Origin: an uncultured Bacteroidaceae bacterium
GTDB lineage: Bacteria; Bacteroidota; Bacteroidia; Bacteroidales; Bacteroidaceae
DNA length: 64,000 nt
Direction of reading: 5' to 3'
NCBI GenBank assembly: GCA_934426255.1
Contig: CAKRYD010000004.1
Coordinates: 51,156-115,155, forward strand
Shown here in pieces: positions 57,040-64,000 of the stretch. The notes under the pieces are model-generated. The model searched no databases. It saw only the letters and a program-made list of their open reading frames with translations, and had not been told where the DNA came from. Each line of letters starts with the position of its first letter. Positions within the stretch are counted from its first letter, which is position 1. Made by a program: the position numbers and the translations under genes.

Positions 57040-59331
57040 ATGAATGAAATCATAGCCAAGGAGCAGTTTTCCGAAAACGTGTTCATGTTCAAGGTCAAAG
57101 CTCCGCTGATAGCCAGGAGCCGCAAGGCCGGCAACTTTGTGATAGTACGTGTCGACAAGCATGGCGAACGCATACCGCTCACCATTGCCGAAGCCGACCG
57201 CAAGGAGGGCACCATCATGCTGGTGGCCCAGCGCGTGGGCGTTTCGAGCGGCAAGCTGTGCGACCTTGCCGTGGGCGATGTCATCGAAGATGTGGTAGGC
57301 CCGTTGGGCAAGCCCACCGATATTGCCCGCTTCGGCACAGTGGTATGCGCCGGCGGCGGTGTAGGCGTAGCCCCGATGCTCCCCATCATCCAGGCTCTCA
57401 AGGCAGCCGGCAACCGCGTGATAAGCATCCTTGCCGGACGCACGCGCGAGCTCATCATTATGGAAGACCTGGTGAGAAAGAGCTCCGACGAAGTGATTGT
57501 CATGACCGACGACGGCAGCTACGGCCAGAAAGGCCTTGTCACCCAAGGCATCGAGCAGGTGCTCCAGCGCGAAAAGGTGGATCGCTGCTTTGCCATCGGC
57601 CCCGCCATCATGATGAAGTTCGTATGCCTTCTCACTAAAAAATACAAGATACCCACCGATGTGTCGCTCAACACCATCATGGTCGACGGCACCGGCATGT
57701 GCGGAGCCTGCCGCATCACCGTAGGCGGGCAGATGAAATTTGTGTGCGTCGACGGTCCCGAGTTTGACGGCCATCAAGTCGATTTCGACGAGATGCTCAA
57801 GCGCATGAAGGCATTCGGCGAGCAGGAAAAGTCCGACATGGCCCGCTACGAAGCCGATCGGAGCGAGCGCGAAGCCGCCGACGAGAGCCGCGAAGCCCCG
57901 TGGCGCGCCCAGTTGCGCAAAAGCGTCAGCCCCAAAGAGCGCATGGCCATTGAGCGGTGCTCGATGAACGAGCTCGAAGCCTCCGTGCGCCGCCACCGCC
58001 TGAAAGACGAGGTCAACCGCGGCCTTACGCTCGAGCAGGCACTGACCGAAGCCCGTCGCTGTCTCGACTGCGCCCGTCCCGGATGCGTGGAAGGTTGCCC
58101 CGTGGGCATCGACATACCGCGATTTGTCAAAAATATCGAGCGCAACCACATCGCCGAAGCAGCCCGCACGCTCAAGGAATACAGCGCACTGCCGGCCGTG
58201 TGCGGCCGCGTGTGCCCGCAGGAAAAGCAGTGCGAGTCAAAATGCCTTCACCTCAAGACAGGACGGCAGGCCGTGGCCATAGGCTATCTGGAACGCTTTG
58301 CCGCCGACTGGGAGCGCGAGCACGACATGGCCGCAGTGCCCAAAACACAGCCCCATAACGGGCGCAAGGTGGCCGTAGTGGGCTCGGGACCGGCCGGACT
58401 CTCGTTTGCCGGCGACATGGCCAAGCTGGGCTACAGCGTAACCGTATTTGAAGCACTCCACGAAATAGGCGGCGTATTGAAATACGGCATCCCCGAATAC
58501 CGCCTGCCCAACAGAATAGTAGACGCCGAAATAGAAAATCTGGAAAAACTGGGCGTCACCTTCGTCAAAGACTGCATCATAGGCAAGACCATCACCACCG
58601 ACCAGCTCAAGGCCGACGGCTACGAAGGCATCTTTGTGGCCTCGGGAGCCGGACTGCCCAACTTCATGAACATACCGGGCGAAAACCTCATCAATGTGCT
58701 TTCGTCCAACGAATATCTCACGCGTGTCAACCTGATGGACGCTTCGAGCGACGACAGCGACACACCCGTACCCATGGGCAAGCGTGTGGCCGTGATAGGC
58801 GGCGGCAACACGGCCATGGACTCGGTGCGCACAGCCCTGCGCCTGGGTGCAGAGCGCGCCATGATAGTATACCGCCGCAGCGAAGCCGAAATGCCGGCAC
58901 GAGCCGAAGAGGTGAAACACGCCATGGAAGAGGGCGTAGAATTTTTGACACTGCATAATCCCCTGGAATATCACGGCGACGAGCAGGGTAGGGTAAACGA
59001 AATAGTATTGCAGAAGATGCAGCTCGGCGAGCCCGACGCATCAGGACGGCGCAGCCCCGTGCCCATTGAAGGCGCAGTGGAGACACTGCCCGTCGATCTG
59101 GTCATCGTGAGCGTAGGCGTGAGCCCCAACCCCATCGTGCCGCGCTCCATCGAGGGACTTGAGCTGGGACGCAAAAACACCATCGCCGTCAACGACGACA
59201 TGCGCTCGTCGATACCCTATATTTATGCCGGCGGCGACATCGTGAGAGGCGGAGCCACCGTGATACTGGCCATGGGCGACGGACGCAAGGCAGCCGCCCG
59301 CATGAACGAATATCTCCGCTCGCAACACTAA
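57040..59331 (+). CDS. Fusion of PyrK/FNR-like NAD-binding subunit and GltD-like glutamate synthase small subunit (NfnAB-like)
   Basis: The 763-residue flavoprotein has two parts. Residues 1-280 are a ferredoxin-NADP reductase/PyrK-like module with a nucleotide loop (CAGGGVGVAPMLPI) and a Cys set for a [2Fe-2S] cluster (GTGMCGACRITVGG, KFVCVDGP). The second part is GltD-like: Cys motifs for [4Fe-4S] clusters (CLDCARPGCVEGCPVGIDIP, CGRVCPQEKQCESKC), the FAD loop VAVVGSGPAGLSFAG and the NADPH loop VAVIGGGNTAMDS. Such pairs or fusions act as NADPH-dependent glutamate synthase small subunit or as electron-bifurcating NfnAB-type transhydrogenase. The exact reaction is not settled by sequence. Confidence 0.88.
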   Translation: MNEIIAKEQFSENVFMFKVKAPLIARSRKAGNFVIVRVDKHGERIPLTIAEADRKEGTIMLVAQRVGVSSGKLCDLAVGDVIEDVVGPLGKPTDIARFGTVVCAGGGVGVAPMLPIIQALKAAGNRVISILAGRTRELIIMEDLVRKSSDEVIVMTDDGSYGQKGLVTQGIEQVLQREKVDRCFAIGPAIMMKFVCLLTKKYKIPTDVSLNTIMVDGTGMCGACRITVGGQMKFVCVDGPEFDGHQVDFDEMLKRMKAFGEQEKSDMARYEADRSEREAADESREAPWRAQLRKSVSPKERMAIERCSMNELEASVRRHRLKDEVNRGLTLEQALTEARRCLDCARPGCVEGCPVGIDIPRFVKNIERNHIAEAARTLKEYSALPAVCGRVCPQEKQCESKCLHLKTGRQAVAIGYLERFAADWEREHDMAAVPKTQPHNGRKVAVVGSGPAGLSFAGDMAKLGYSVTVFEALHEIGGVLKYGIPEYRLPNRIVDAEIENLEKLGVTFVKDCIIGKTITTDQLKADGYEGIFVASGAGLPNFMNIPGENLINVLSSNEYLTRVNLMDASSDDSDTPVPMGKRVAVIGGGNTAMDSVRTALRLGAERAMIVYRRSEAEMPARAEEVKHAMEEGVEFLTLHNPLEYHGDEQGRVNEIVLQKMQLGEPDASGRRSPVPIEGAVETLPVDLVIVSVGVSPNPIVPRSIEGLELGRKNTIAVNDDMRSSIPYIYAGGDIVRGGATVILAMGDGRKAAARMNEYLRSQH

Positions 59332-59351
59332 ACCCGTCACGCCCGAAACAG

Positions 59352-60083
59352 ATGGCAGTAACGGCCGCACAAAAGCTGGAACGCCTGTTGTTCCGACAGC
59401 TCAACAGGGCCATGAAAGACTTCGGTCTCATCAACGACGGTGACCGCGTGCTCGTTGGACTGTCGGGCGGCAAAGACTCGCTGTGTCTCACACAACTGCT
59501 GGCCATGCGCTCCAAGGTGAAGCGGCCCGACTTCAGGGTAGAGGCCATGCACGTGAGGATGCAAAACGTCGACTACGAAACCGACACGGCCTATCTCGAA
59601 GACTTCTGCAGGCGGCTCGAAGTGCCCCTGCACATAGCGACAACCCACTTCGAGCCCGACACAAGGGCAGGGCGCAACCCCTGTTTTCTGTGCTCGTGGA
59701 CACGAAGAAAAGCTTTATTTGAATTTTGCTCCACCCACGGATTCAACAAGTTGGCACTCGGTCACCACAACGATGACATCCTGTGTACCACACTGATGAA
59801 CCTGATGTTCGAAGGCAGCTTTGGCACCATGCCGGCACTGCTGCGCTACCGCAAGATGAAGCTCACACTGATACGCCCCCTGTGTCGCATCAGAGAAGCC
59901 GACCTAACAGAGTGGGCCGCCATCAACAACTATCAGAAACAGCTGAAACACTGCCCCTACGAACACGAGTCAAGCCGCACACGTGCCAAAGCCCTGCTCG
60001 GCGAGATGGAACAACTCAACCCCGAACTGCGCTACAGCATGTGGCACGCCCTGGAAAAAGAAAACAAACTGGTCGAAACCTGA
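59352..60083 (+). CDS. TtcA-like PP-loop ATPase (tRNA thiolation family)
   Basis: The 243-residue protein has the PP-loop motif LVGLSGGKDSLC, a CxxC in GRNPCFLCSWTRRKAL, and LGHHNDDILCTTLMNLMFEG, all typical of the TtcA group that thiolates cytidine 32 of tRNA via an Fe-S cluster. It follows the FNR/GltD gene by 20 bases, so co-transcription is likely. Some Bacteroidetes members may have other substrates. Confidence 0.82.
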   Translation: MAVTAAQKLERLLFRQLNRAMKDFGLINDGDRVLVGLSGGKDSLCLTQLLAMRSKVKRPDFRVEAMHVRMQNVDYETDTAYLEDFCRRLEVPLHIATTHFEPDTRAGRNPCFLCSWTRRKALFEFCSTHGFNKLALGHHNDDILCTTLMNLMFEGSFGTMPALLRYRKMKLTLIRPLCRIREADLTEWAAINNYQKQLKHCPYEHESSRTRAKALLGEMEQLNPELRYSMWHALEKENKLVET

Positions 60084-60124
60084 CGTTTGTCGGCAAAACC
60101 CACCGCTATATGCAAGGAAATGCT

Positions 60125-60132
60125 TACCTTTG
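60125..60132 (+). promoter_or_regulatory. -7 box TACCTTTG for the PD40-like gene
   Basis: A perfect TAnnTTTG match, 33 bases before the ATG at 60165. It excludes the in-frame start at 60087. Confidence 0.6.
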
Positions 60133-60164
60133 ACCATTCATTCATGACAACAGACCTAAAAAAC

Positions 60165-61481
60165 ATGACGAAAAGATTGCTGATAGCTGCTTGTTGCTGC
60201 ATTCTGGGCATGTCGCTCGCAGCGCAAAAACGCAAGAAAGCACCCAAAACACCGCCGAAGCCCGACACCGAGACGGCCGTACCCGCCGAAAAAGCCGCCA
60301 TATCGGACGATGCACGACTGCTGTTCGACAGTTATCGATTCGAAGAAGCCAACCAAAAACTCGAAGAGGAAATCGAGGCAGCCCGAAAAAAGAAACAATC
60401 GCCCGAAGAGCTCGAAGCTCTCACGGAAAAAGCCATCATGGGCGACAACATGCTGCAAGCCACCGAGAAAGTGATCTTTATAGACAGCTTCGTGGTCGAC
60501 AAAGCCAAAGTGCTCAACGCCTACCGGCTCAATCCCAGCTGCGGCACATTGGCCACCTATGCACAGGTGTTTCCCAACGACAGTAAGGCATCGGCCGCGC
60601 TGAAAACTACCACCGTATACCTGAACGAATTTCAGGACAACATCATCTATTCGTATCCCGACAAAGAAGGCAACGACAAACTGACCGTACGCAACAAAGT
60701 AGGCGACAAATGGAGCACCCCGCAGCAATTGGAAGAACTGGCCGACTCGGGCGACTGCCAAGGCTACCCCTACATGCTGGCCGACGGCACCACGCTCTAT
60801 TACGCCTCCAAGGGAAAAGGCAGCCTGGGCGGCTACGACATCTACGTGACACGCTACAACACCGACACCAAAAAGTATCTGAAGCCCGAAAACATAGGCA
60901 TGCCTTTTAACTCACCCGCCAACGACTACCTCTATGCCATCGACGAAGTGAACAGGCTGGGGTGGTTTGTCACCGACCGCTACCAGCCCGAAGGCAAGGT
61001 GTGCGTCTACATATTCATACCCACCGAAAGCCGCGAAGTCTATACCATCGACGAAGGCAACGAAGAGAACGTGCGCAATCTGGCACGCCTCAGCAGCATC
61101 AAGGCCACACAAACCAACAAGAATGCCGTGGCCGAAGCAACGAAAAGACTGAAAGAAAGCCTGCTGACAGCCAAAAGCACCCAACAAAACCACGAAAACT
61201 ACACCTTCATAGTGGCCTCGGGCACCGTATATCACGACATGAGCCAGTTCAAGAGCGCCAAAGCCCAACAGCTGGCCGGCAACCTGACAAAACTGGAGTC
61301 GCAACGCAGCGAACTGCTGACAAACCTCGAAAACAACCGCCGACAATATGCCAAAGGCCAAAAAGAACTGAAAGCAACCATCCTGAAACAGGAACAGAAT
61401 GTTGAACAAATGGACACGGCCATAAGCAAACTCGAAAACGATGTGCGCAAAGAAGAACAGGCCGCGCTCGGCAAGAAGTGA
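60165..61481 (+). CDS. Secreted PD40/WD40-like repeat protein with C-terminal coiled coil
   Basis: The protein of 438 residues has a signal peptide (MTKRLLIAACCCILGMSLAA) and a Lys/Pro-rich linker. A helical segment comes next (LLFDSYRFEEANQKLEEEIE). A beta-propeller-like domain with PD40 features follows (YPYMLADGTTLYYASKGKGS, GGYDIYVTRYN, DRYQPEGKVCVYIF). The C-terminal 90 residues are coiled coil. PD40 proteins of Bacteroidetes are envelope proteins often linked to OmpA or gliding/secretion modules. The start at 60165 fits the -7 box; 60144 is an alternative. Confidence 0.7.
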   Translation: MTKRLLIAACCCILGMSLAAQKRKKAPKTPPKPDTETAVPAEKAAISDDARLLFDSYRFEEANQKLEEEIEAARKKKQSPEELEALTEKAIMGDNMLQATEKVIFIDSFVVDKAKVLNAYRLNPSCGTLATYAQVFPNDSKASAALKTTTVYLNEFQDNIIYSYPDKEGNDKLTVRNKVGDKWSTPQQLEELADSGDCQGYPYMLADGTTLYYASKGKGSLGGYDIYVTRYNTDTKKYLKPENIGMPFNSPANDYLYAIDEVNRLGWFVTDRYQPEGKVCVYIFIPTESREVYTIDEGNEENVRNLARLSSIKATQTNKNAVAEATKRLKESLLTAKSTQQNHENYTFIVASGTVYHDMSQFKSAKAQQLAGNLTKLESQRSELLTNLENNRRQYAKGQKELKATILKQEQNVEQMDTAISKLENDVRKEEQAALGKK

Positions 61482-61486
61482 AACAG

Positions 61487-62362
61487 ATGGAAAAACAATA
61501 TTTTGCACCCTCAGAACTGATAATCAACGAAGACGGCTCAGTGTTTCACCTGCACCTGCACCCCGAACAGGTGGCAGGCAAAATAGTTCTGATGGGCGAC
61601 CCGGCTCGCGTAGACCAGTTTGCACGGCACTTCGACAAATGCGAATGCAACGTGACCAGCCGCGAATTTCATACCATCACAGGCAGCTATAAAGGCAAAC
61701 GCATCACAGCCATGTCAACAGGCATCGGTTGCGACAACATAGACATAGTGCTCAACGAACTCGACGCACTGGTCAACATCGATCTGGCATCGCGCACCGT
61801 CAAAGACACACTCACATCGCTCGACATAGTACGCGTGGGCACATGCGGAGGACTGCAAGAAAACACCCCCGTTGGCACCTTCATAGCCAGCTGCAAAAGC
61901 ATCGGATTTGACGGCCTGCTCAACTTCTATGCCGGCCGCAACCAAGTGTGCGACATCGAAATGGAAGAACACTTTACGCGCTACATGGACTGGAATCCCC
62001 TGCTGTGCACACCCTACGTGATCGATGCCGACACCACACTGCTCGACCGCATAGCCCGAAACGACATGGTGAGAGGCGTAACCATCGCATGCGGAGGATT
62101 CTTCGGCCCCCAAGGCAGACAACTGCGCCTGCCGCTGGCCGATCCCAACCAAAACAGAAAAGTAGAGAACTATGAATACCGCGGACTGCGCATCACCAAC
62201 TATGAAATGGAAAGCAGTGCAGTGGCCGGCCTGTCAAAACTGCTGGGACACAAAGCCATGACATGTTGCATGGTAATAGCCAACCGACGCAAACAGGAAG
62301 CCGATGCCGCCTATAAAAACTCAATGGACAATCTGATAGAGACCGTCCTTGAAAGAATATAA
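61487..62362 (+). CDS. Uridine phosphorylase-like nucleoside phosphorylase
   Basis: The 291-residue protein has the PNP/UDP family layout: VLMGDPARVDQFARHF (phosphate/ribose site), MSTGIGCDNIDIVLNELDAL, VRVGTCGGLQENTPVGTFIA and the purine/pyrimidine site NYEMESSAVAGLSKLLGH. It splits a nucleoside with phosphate in salvage; uridine is the likely substrate. The ATG at 61487 is preferred over a GTG at 61478 that overlaps the previous stop. Confidence 0.85.
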   Translation: MEKQYFAPSELIINEDGSVFHLHLHPEQVAGKIVLMGDPARVDQFARHFDKCECNVTSREFHTITGSYKGKRITAMSTGIGCDNIDIVLNELDALVNIDLASRTVKDTLTSLDIVRVGTCGGLQENTPVGTFIASCKSIGFDGLLNFYAGRNQVCDIEMEEHFTRYMDWNPLLCTPYVIDADTTLLDRIARNDMVRGVTIACGGFFGPQGRQLRLPLADPNQNRKVENYEYRGLRITNYEMESSAVAGLSKLLGHKAMTCCMVIANRRKQEADAAYKNSMDNLIETVLERI

Positions 62363-62372
62363 CCCATCAACA

Positions 62373-63764
62373 ATGACAGAGCCCGACACAATATGCGCCA
62401 TCGCCACAGGGCAGGGGGGCGCAATAGGAATCGTGCGCGTTTCAGGATCAGAAGCCATCCATCTGACCGAAAAAATATTCCGTGCACACAAAGGCAAAAA
62501 ACTTAACGAAGCAAAAAACTCGACACTCAGCTACGGCTGGATAGTCGATGCCGAAGAAAAACCCGTAGACGAAGTACTCGTAAGCGTATTCCGCAGCCCA
62601 CACTCATACACAGGCGAAAACAGCACGGAAATATCGTGCCACAACTCACCCTATGTCATGCAAAAAGTCATGCAGCTGCTGCTCGACAACGGCTGCCGCC
62701 TTGCAAAACCGGGCGAATACACACAACGCGCATTCATGAACGGCAAAATGGACCTGAGCCAGGCCGAAAGCATAGCCGACCTGATAGCAGCAAAAACAGC
62801 AGCCGCACACCGGCTGGCCGTCAACCAAATGCGCGGCACCTATAGCGCAGAACTGAAAAAACTGCGCGACAAACTCATAGAACTACAGTCGCTCATGGAA
62901 CTCGAACTTGACTTCAGCGACCACGAAGAACTCGAATTTGCCGACCGCAGACAACTGAAAAAACTGGCCGACACCATCGAACAGAAAATCAGCCGACTGG
63001 CACACTCGTTCCAAACCGGCAACGCCATCAAAGAAGGCATCCCCGTGGCCATCATAGGCGAAACCAACGTGGGAAAATCAACCCTGCTCAACGCACTCCT
63101 GGGAGAAGACAAAGCCATCGTGAGCCAAATCAACGGCACAACACGCGATGCCATAGAAGACACCATGACCATCAACGGAATGCTCTTCCGATTTATCGAC
63201 ACAGCCGGCATCCGCCAAACCAACGACGAGATAGAACAACTCGGCATCGAGAAAACATTCCGGAAAATAGAACAGGCCAACATCATCCTGTGGCTCATCG
63301 ACGCCACCGACAGCCATACACAGAATATCAACCCGCAAATCCTGGCAGCCGTCAAAAACAAACAAACACTGATGGTGGTCAACAAAACGGAAGAGATGAC
63401 ACCCGACAGCCGTAAGCTCCTCAGCGAAAAACTGCAAAAAAACATACCATTCCCCACCATCTTCATCTCCGCCAAAAACAAAACAAATCTGGAAGAACTC
63501 GAAAACATGCTGACAACAATGACCCAAATACCCAAAGAGATGGAAAACGACATCATCGTCAGCAACATGCGCCACTATGAAGCCCTCACACTCGCCCTCG
63601 AAGACATCCGACGCATCAAAGCCGGCCTCGAAACTTCACTCCCCACAGACTTTATTGCACAAGACATGCGCGACTGCATCTACCAGCTGAGCGACATCAT
63701 CGGAGAAGTGACCTCAACAACCATCCTCCACCATATCTTTGACAGGTTCTGCATCGGAAAGTAA
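62373..63764 (+). CDS. mnmE: tRNA modification GTPase MnmE
   Basis: The 463-residue protein has the folate-binding N-domain (DTICAIATGQGGAIGIVRVS), the helical domain, an inserted G domain (GETNVGKST near residue 230, DTAGIR, VVNKTEE as the NKxD variant) and the C-terminal CIGK with the catalytic Cys. With MnmG it modifies uridine 34 of several tRNAs. The start ATG at 62373 is 10 bases after the phosphorylase stop and preferred over 62349, which lies inside that gene. Confidence 0.95.
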   Translation: MTEPDTICAIATGQGGAIGIVRVSGSEAIHLTEKIFRAHKGKKLNEAKNSTLSYGWIVDAEEKPVDEVLVSVFRSPHSYTGENSTEISCHNSPYVMQKVMQLLLDNGCRLAKPGEYTQRAFMNGKMDLSQAESIADLIAAKTAAAHRLAVNQMRGTYSAELKKLRDKLIELQSLMELELDFSDHEELEFADRRQLKKLADTIEQKISRLAHSFQTGNAIKEGIPVAIIGETNVGKSTLLNALLGEDKAIVSQINGTTRDAIEDTMTINGMLFRFIDTAGIRQTNDEIEQLGIEKTFRKIEQANIILWLIDATDSHTQNINPQILAAVKNKQTLMVVNKTEEMTPDSRKLLSEKLQKNIPFPTIFISAKNKTNLEELENMLTTMTQIPKEMENDIIVSNMRHYEALTLALEDIRRIKAGLETSLPTDFIAQDMRDCIYQLSDIIGEVTSTTILHHIFDRFCIGK

Positions 63765-63806
63765 GGGGTGATTACCAACGGTTAGCATATAACATCAACG
63801 ATTATT

Positions 63807-63836
63807 AAGGCGTTCATTTTGAGCGCCTTTCTTTTT
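63807..63836 (+). terminator. Terminator of mnmE
   Basis: AAGGCGTTC (63807-63815) pairs with GAGCGCCTT (63821-63829), one G-U, followed by a T-rich run. Confidence 0.75.
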
Positions 63837-63849
63837 AGCCTTATAAGCG

Positions 63850-64000
63850 ATGGTTATCGTTTATACCCCAGTTCGGGTTAAGGCATCTCATATAGCAAGT
63901 GCAGATGAAGCATTCAGACAATACCATAAAATCCTTACCGTTCATGGATGCATGACGGTTATAGAAATAAGAGTTCCGGAATCTGAGTTCTACGTTAGAA
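63850..64000 (+). CDS. Possible gene start, truncated by the window end
   Basis: An ATG at 63850 opens a frame that stays open to the edge (50 codons): MVIVYTPVRVKASHIASADE, then FRQYHKILTVHGCMTVIEIR. The other frames are closed on this stretch. I do not recognise the protein and see no clear promoter. It could be a real gene whose body lies beyond the window. Confidence 0.35.
   Translation, partial: MVIVYTPVRVKASHIASADEAFRQYHKILTVHGCMTVIEIRVPESEFYVR

Noticed and set aside
56938..58149. A 403-codon open frame opposite the FNR/GltD gene
   Set aside because: The plus-strand product has clear FAD, NAD and Fe-S motifs; the opposite frame has none.

Overview
The window is chromosomal DNA from a member of the Bacteroidales, most likely a Prevotellaceae species. 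The main clue is promoter type: many transcription units are preceded by a TAnnTTTG -7 box, the pattern used by Bacteroidota sigma-ABfr. Gene content agrees: DUF1460, DUF4270 and BspA-like surface proteins, a C11 protease lipoprotein, HU-like paralogs, a rhamnose operon of Bacteroides type, an FNR/GltD fusion and a DUF6734 protein. Core genes look GC-rich at third positions. Two islands, about 6.4-11.7 kb and 49.6-57.0 kb, are visibly richer in A/T and look acquired.

Layout. 0-6.4 kb: the end of a glycosyltransferase, a HigB/HigA-type toxin-antitoxin pair, a DUF1460 amidase, a K+/H+-type antiporter and ClpC. 6.4-11.7 kb: a degraded defence island with an unknown 229-residue protein, a GmrSD-like DUF262/DUF1524 nuclease, an EVE/PUA-like protein and a class III Fic protein in one coupled operon, a broken KilA-N gene and short remnants. 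11.8-16.0 kb: glyS, an FKBP-type isomerase, folP, cdaA and a small conserved gene. 16.1-23.6 kb: an eight-gene run proS-hisH-hisA-hisF-hisIE-ftsE-lysC-lysA. 23.7-32.2 kb: a BspA-like protein, an OmpA lipoprotein, MtgA, an operon of GT5-like protein, DUF4270 lipoprotein and AraC regulator, then panC-panD. 32.2-37.0 kb: rhaB-rhaA-rhaT-rhaD. 37-44.8 kb: an esterase, a tiny gene, two HU-like proteins, asnA, a coupled three-gene unit of replication-like or unknown proteins, two identical tRNA-Arg(ACG) genes, a C11 protease and YigZ. 44.8-48.3 kb: thrS-infC-rpmI-rplT. 48.3-49.5 kb: a tyrosine recombinase. 49.6-57.0 kb: the main accessory island. 57-64 kb: the FNR/GltD fusion, a TtcA-like protein, a PD40-like envelope protein, a nucleoside phosphorylase, mnmE and the start of a further reading frame.

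The most interesting region is 49.86-57.02 kb. A 202-residue protein with a charged leader-like start, a Gly/Cys-rich block and a Ser/Thr-rich remainder has its own strong promoter. It is followed by related lipoproteins A, B and C and by a DUF6734 protein with a DGD motif and a C-terminal segment resembling PqqD peptide-recognition domains. The 5' part of the unit is duplicated with a period of 2,829 bp. The upstream copy keeps only the last 17 codons of the Gly/Cys gene, and the downstream copy of B has lost one C and is frameshifted. No lanthionine synthetase, radical SAM enzyme, YcaO, peptidase or exporter is encoded nearby, so this is not a standard RiPP cluster. I propose it as a candidate undescribed envelope or peptide system. 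A tyrosine recombinase lies next to it, and a 13-bp direct repeat lies at both edges.
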